A stretch of DNA of 64,000 nt from JAZRPG01 sp045649105 (lineage in GTDB: Bacteria > Bacillota > Clostridia > Oscillospirales > JAAYXM01). The first letter of the stretch is position 1; each line of letters begins with the position of its first letter. Where the stretch lies: positions 1 to 64,000 of the forward strand of contig JAZRPG010000045.1 of assembly GCA_045649105.1 (NCBI GenBank). Reading direction: 5' to 3'. Both the position numbers and the translations under genes were made by a program. Below, one piece after another: positions 60,976 to 64,000 of the stretch. The notes under the pieces were generated by a model. The model was not told where the DNA came from and made no database searches. It saw only the letters and a program-made list of their open reading frames with translations.

Positions 60976-61905
60976 TTATCCTCTTACACCAAGTTTTTTG
61001 GCAAAGGTATCATCGGACATGGCAATTTTGTTTGCATGAACAATAATTTCTTTTGCCATCGCGTCATTGGCGGACTTCTCTTTTTCGCCGTAATTTGCTT
61101 TTCTGTCAAGTATCAATTTGCAGAACGGTGATTTATTTGCATATTCCCAAAAATATTTTCCGTCTGTCACATCATCATATTGCCACGGTTTTTTGTAAAG
61201 CGCATAGTGGACAATATTTTTTTTACCCTCGCAGACACTTCCTGTAGGCGCTTTATTCCAGCCGTTAGGTAACATATATGTTTTCCCGAAGCAAAGATAA
61301 TTCAGATATGCCTGGTCAGGGTCAAGCAGGTCAAAGTCATTTTCGGTTATCAGACTTATGAATTTATTTTCAATGTTATTCTTTCTGAATTGCTCTAAGC
61401 TGATAAGCAAAACTCCCGCATTAAAATATGTATCAGGATTAACTCCGATTGCTTTTTCTGCATAAAATCTGAATTCTTTTGTGTTGCATACATATTGGTC
61501 GGAAACTACGCCCAAAATTTTTTCTCCGAGGTCGATGTTATACAGCTCGGATATATCTCCAAGTACGACAAGGTCACAATCAAGATATATTATTTTATCG
61601 TATTGCGGAAAAAGCGAGGCAATAAAAAGCCGGTAATATGTTACGATTGAAAAATGATATACATTTTTGAAGCGTGTTTTTATATTTTTTACACTTTCGG
61701 AAATATCAACAAATTCAATCTTAAAGCCGGGACGCTCATTTAGCATGACTTTTTCGATGTTTTCAGTCTGAAGTCCTGTATTCAAAACTATAATTCTGTA
61801 GTTATATTCCTCTGAAGCATTGGCAACAAGCGATGCTATTGCTATGTCAAGATATGGCATATAATTATCATCGGTTGAAAAGAAAACCGGTATCTCTCCA
61901 CTCAT
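60976..61905 (-). CDS. Glycosyltransferase family 8 protein
   Basis: A 309-residue retaining transferase of the GT8 fold, using a nucleotide sugar. It has IPVFFSTDDNYMPYLDIAIAS at the N-terminus (20 residues or so), the DxD motif in KIIYLDCDLVVLGD, YFNAGVLLISLEQFRKN, and PDQAYLN. AAGGAG precedes the ATG. The product is probably a glycan or glycolipid; acceptor unknown. It is first of the GT8-PlsC-DegV run and noticeably richer in A+T than the core genes. Confidence 0.9.
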   Translation of the reverse strand: MSGEIPVFFSTDDNYMPYLDIAIASLVANASEEYNYRIIVLNTGLQTENIEKVMLNERPGFKIEFVDISESVKNIKTRFKNVYHFSIVTYYRLFIASLFPQYDKIIYLDCDLVVLGDISELYNIDLGEKILGVVSDQYVCNTKEFRFYAEKAIGVNPDTYFNAGVLLISLEQFRKNNIENKFISLITENDFDLLDPDQAYLNYLCFGKTYMLPNGWNKAPTGSVCEGKKNIVHYALYKKPWQYDDVTDGKYFWEYANKSPFCKLILDRKANYGEKEKSANDAMAKEIIVHANKIAMSDDTFAKKLGVRG

Positions 61906-61947
61906 CCTTTTTTACTCCTTCTGTTTTGCTTTAAACATTTCAGGAAA

Positions 61948-61976
61948 ATTATACTTATGAAAAACGGCTGAGTAAA
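61948..61976 (-). promoter_or_regulatory. Promoter of the GT8-PlsC-DegV genes
   Basis: TTTACT, a 17-bp spacer and TATAAT on the minus strand, about 40 bases before the GT8 gene. Confidence 0.6.
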
Positions 61977-62063
61977 CCTAAGTATGGGAGATGGCCGTCT
62001 ACTAACCCGATTCCGTCCCGTAGAGTCAAAATTCTATGCCTCTACGATTCGGAGAGTTATGGT

Positions 62064-62100
62064 AAAAACGCTCTGTTCCACTTGGAAACAGAGCGTTTTT
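62064..62100 (-). terminator. Terminator of the XRE membrane-regulator gene
   Basis: AAAAACGCTCTGTT pairs with AACAGAGCGTTTTT (14 bp). T-runs lie on both strands, the minus one directly behind the gene. Confidence 0.82.
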
Positions 62101-62102
62101 TC

Positions 62103-62705
62103 TTATTTTGTTTTCGGCCTGTTAATAAATGACCATAAAATAATCACGATTTGGCCCGCAACGCCTAAAATATAAATAAGCGAGACATCAATACCGAAAT
62201 AAAGGAATGTAATATGAACCGCAGCAAGAACAGACCACATCAGCGCCGAGATAATAATGTAATTATGTCGGGGATTGAACCAGATTGTATTCAGAACCAG
62301 TTTCACAATAATAACAGCCGGTAACGCATAGATAAAATACAGCCACTGAAAGGTTGTTCCCTTCATAATCAGCGAAGTAATGATAAATGCAAATATTGCA
62401 ACTATCCAGCCGACACTTTCTGCGATATATGAAATGACGCGCCTGTTGTATTGCCCCTTTTCCGTCTTATGTACATTAACCGTTTCTTCCGCACTTTCAG
62501 CCCTTACGAGAGAATCCAGTGTGACGCCGAACAAATCCGCAATCTCAACCAGCACGGAAATATCCGGAGAGGATTCTGCCCTCTCCCACTTGGAAATGGT
62601 TTTATCCGAATAGTTAAGCTTCTCCGCAAGCTCCATTTGCGTCATATTATTGCGCACACGAAGCTCAGTTATATTTTTGGCAACATTGCCCTTTATATCT
62701 CCCAT
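62103..62705 (-). CDS. XRE-family regulator with C-terminal membrane domain
   Basis: A 200-residue protein: N-terminal helix-turn-helix (about 10-62: ITELRVRNNMTQMELAEKL, then NYSDKTISKWERAES) followed by a polar linker and a membrane domain of about four helices (about 90-195). Such fusions occur as one-component membrane regulators in clostridia. The ATG has GGAGG seven bases upstream; a longer frame is unlikely. It follows marR and may be cotranscribed with it. Confidence 0.87.
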   Translation of the reverse strand: MGDIKGNVAKNITELRVRNNMTQMELAEKLNYSDKTISKWERAESSPDISVLVEIADLFGVTLDSLVRAESAEETVNVHKTEKGQYNRRVISYIAESVGWIVAIFAFIITSLIMKGTTFQWLYFIYALPAVIIVKLVLNTIWFNPRHNYIIISALMWSVLAAVHITFLYFGIDVSLIYILGVAGQIVIILWSFINRPKTK

Positions 62706-62761
62706 CACAAATCCTCCGTTACTTAAAATGACTCTTGTTTTCATATATTAATATACAATCT

Positions 62762-63211
62762 TTATTTTTCAGCATTCCTCGAAACAACTTCCAGGCTTTC
62801 GCTGACAATGGAAAGACAGCGGTAAAACTCCGCCCGCTCAGCCTCGGTAAGACCGCCGCCGATTGAATCAAGAACACCGCCGATTTTATCCGCAATCCTC
62901 TTTCCGGCTTCAATCCCTTTATCTGTCAGCAGCAACGGTCTTTTGTATCTTTTTGCATTTCCGGGCTTGCGCGCAATAAAGCCGTTTGTTTCAAGATAGT
63001 CCAGTGCACGGGAAATCGTTGCCTTATCTTCCTCACACCGCTCACAAAGGTCTGTTGCGGTTGCGCCTTTTAACGAATAAATATAATAAAGACACGAAAC
63101 ATGCGCGCTCCTCAAATCATATTCCGCCATTTCATAATTTTTTATCTTCCTGATATTCCGGCTTATTCTGTTAATCAGAACCGTAAAAGTTTCAAATCTT
63201 TCTTGCATCAT
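62762..63211 (-). CDS. MarR-family transcriptional regulator
   Basis: A 149-residue winged-helix dimeric regulator. The DNA-binding part (about 50-110) has GATATDLCERCEEDKATISR, then ALDYLETNGFIARKPGNAKRY and the wing PLLLTDKG. Helices at both ends form the dimer interface. The family usually responds to small ligands. It overlaps a perfect palindromic operator in its own promoter, indicating autorepression, and is divergent from azlC. The XRE membrane regulator follows. Confidence 0.93.
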   Translation of the reverse strand: MMQERFETFTVLINRISRNIRKIKNYEMAEYDLRSAHVSCLYYIYSLKGATATDLCERCEEDKATISRALDYLETNGFIARKPGNAKRYKRPLLLTDKGIEAGKRIADKIGGVLDSIGGGLTEAERAEFYRCLSIVSESLEVVSRNAEK

Positions 63212-63228
63212 ACTGCCTCCGCCAAATT

Positions 63229-63287
63229 TGTTGAAATATCAACATGTTTCAGTGTAGCACATATTTGTTGAAGTGTCAACAAATATG
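63229..63287 (-). promoter_or_regulatory. marR promoter with two palindromic operators
   Basis: The promoter is TTGACA-17 bp-TACACT (63251-63279, minus strand) with an extended -10 TGC. A perfect palindrome CATATTTGTTGA-4-TCAACAAATATG (63260-63287) covers the -35. A second one, TGTTGA-4-TCAACA (63229-63244), lies near the start of transcription; the centres are 37 bp apart. Binding by MarR is inferred. Confidence 0.82.
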
Positions 63288-63334
63288 AAAACCTCTCTCT
63301 GTTTCTGCGATTTACCGAAACAAGTCGGTGCCGC

Positions 63335-63363
63335 TGGACATGCGGCGATATCGGTAGTATAAT
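63335..63363 (+). promoter_or_regulatory. Promoter of azlC
   Basis: TGGACA, a 17-bp spacer and TATAAT. CCGC/GCGG and ACCGA/TCGGT short stems overlap it. It lies about 48 bp from the large MarR palindrome. Confidence 0.65.
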
Positions 63364-63400
63364 AATTCCATTCTACTGATGATTAAAATGGTGTATGTAT

Positions 63401-64000
63401 ATGAAAAAGAAATTTGATAAGTCTGTTTTTAAATACGGAATCCGCGATGGAATACCTATCGGTCTCGGTTATTTCGCCGTGTCCTTTTCATTGGGGATTG
63501 CCGCCGCAGGCACGGGGCTCACCCCATTTCAGGGCTTTCTTATGAGCATTCTTTGCAACGCATCCGCAGGCCAGTATGCCGGCCTTGCAATGATTGCGGC
63601 AAACGCATCTTTTTTTGAAACAGCATTTGCAACAATTGTTACAAATGCGCGTTATCTGCTTATGAGCTGTGCTCTCGGGCAGAAAATGTCGCCGGAAACT
63701 CCGCTTCGTCACAGGATGATTATCGGCTTTGACGTGACAGACGAAATTTTCGGCATTACCGTCTCAAGGCCCGGCGAGATTAATCCCTATTACACCTATG
63801 GCGCAATGCTTATCGCAATGCCGCTCTGGGCGCTTGGTACGATGTTTGGCATAATCGCGGGAAATCTTCTTCCTTCTGCAATCGTCAGCGCATTTTCCGT
63901 TGCACTTTACGGAATGTTCATCGCCATTATAATCCCGCCCGCAAAAAAGGATAAAATAATCGGATGTCTTATCGCAATAAGCTTTGCGGCAAGCTTTGCT
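63401..64000 (+). CDS. azlC: AzlC family branched-chain amino acid exporter, cut by window end
   Basis: The first 200 codons of an AzlC membrane protein, the large subunit of the AzlCD exporter of branched-chain amino acids. The start KKKFDKSVFKYGIRDGIPIG leads into hydrophobic helices. CNASAGQYAGLAMIAANAS and TNARYLLMSCALGQKM are family blocks. The frame is open to the window edge; the missing C-terminus and azlD lie beyond. Ribosome binding is weak (GGTG about eight bases upstream). Divergent from marR, which may regulate it. Confidence 0.88.
   Translation, partial: MKKKFDKSVFKYGIRDGIPIGLGYFAVSFSLGIAAAGTGLTPFQGFLMSILCNASAGQYAGLAMIAANASFFETAFATIVTNARYLLMSCALGQKMSPETPLRHRMIIGFDVTDEIFGITVSRPGEINPYYTYGAMLIAMPLWALGTMFGIIAGNLLPSAIVSAFSVALYGMFIAIIIPPAKKDKIIGCLIAISFAASFA

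Overview
The window looks like a chromosomal segment of a spore-former-type bacterium of the Bacillota, most likely class Clostridia. Pointers are SpoVT, a GSI-alpha type glutamine synthetase, a Bacillus-like long SRP RNA beside dnaX, an S-layer-homology exoprotein, the rimP-nusA-ylxR-ylxQ-infB gene order, AGGAGG-type ribosome binding sites and consensus sigma-A promoters. I cannot place it below class level from this sequence alone. Most of the window is conserved core genome; the right end (about 54-64 kb) is accessory and, from about 58.2 kb, visibly richer in A+T.

Layout. 0.3-0.5 kb: a modular hairpin array, then a terminator serving tRNA-Arg and tRNA-Leu. 0.7-4.9 kb (minus): SRP RNA, dnaX, a VanY-like SLH carboxypeptidase, ybaB, recR. 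4.9-7.3 kb: glnA-asnA, a nitrogen-assimilation pair. 7.4-18.5 kb: one long minus-strand run from a perfect consensus promoter: greA, lysS, a membrane protein, a SpoU methyltransferase, dprA, topA, trmFO, plsX, rnc, a radical SAM gene. 18.5-24.6 kb: an unknown protein, then ftsE-ftsX-M23 peptidase-S41 protease (septal wall remodelling) and a CdaR/PucR-type regulator. 24.6-32.5 kb: the translation/transcription operon rimP-nusA-ylxR-ylxQ-infB-(rbfA::nrnA fusion)-truB-ribF. 32.5-36.4 kb: ddl-murI and DUF1934-S41 protease. 36.6-41.2 kb: a small unknown gene, a hemolysin III family protein, and clpB behind a ribbon-helix-helix gene. 41.5-44.6 kb: a solitary MsmK/UgpC-type ATPase, a zinc-ribbon membrane protein and ahcY. 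44.7-53.9 kb (plus): secA, a NAGPA-domain exoprotein, an M24 peptidase, mnmA, cysE and an alpha/beta hydrolase.

54.0-57.2 kb (minus) is the most unusual locus: an HPr-kinase-like P-loop protein, a PqqD-like protein, an S24/S26 peptidase and an exporter-type ABC protein, all overlapping and behind one good promoter. The ingredients are those of RiPP maturation and export, but there is no recognisable precursor or radical SAM enzyme. Next come a DUF1540 peptide, spoVT, an XRE regulator divergent from a zinc-ribbon membrane protein across a repeated operator, a GT8-PlsC-DegV lipid/glycan cluster, an XRE membrane regulator, and marR divergent from azlC (cut by the window end) with a perfect 28-bp palindrome on the marR promoter.

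The sharpest sequence-level finding is inside dnaX: three consecutive in-frame A AAA AAG heptamers, a hairpin directly behind the third, and -1-frame stop codons close downstream, as expected for programmed production of a short gamma-type clamp-loader subunit. Other points are the RbfA-NrnA fusion, a leader hairpin before a TTG-started rimP, and clpB apparently under an RHH-gene promoter rather than CIRCE/CtsR sites.
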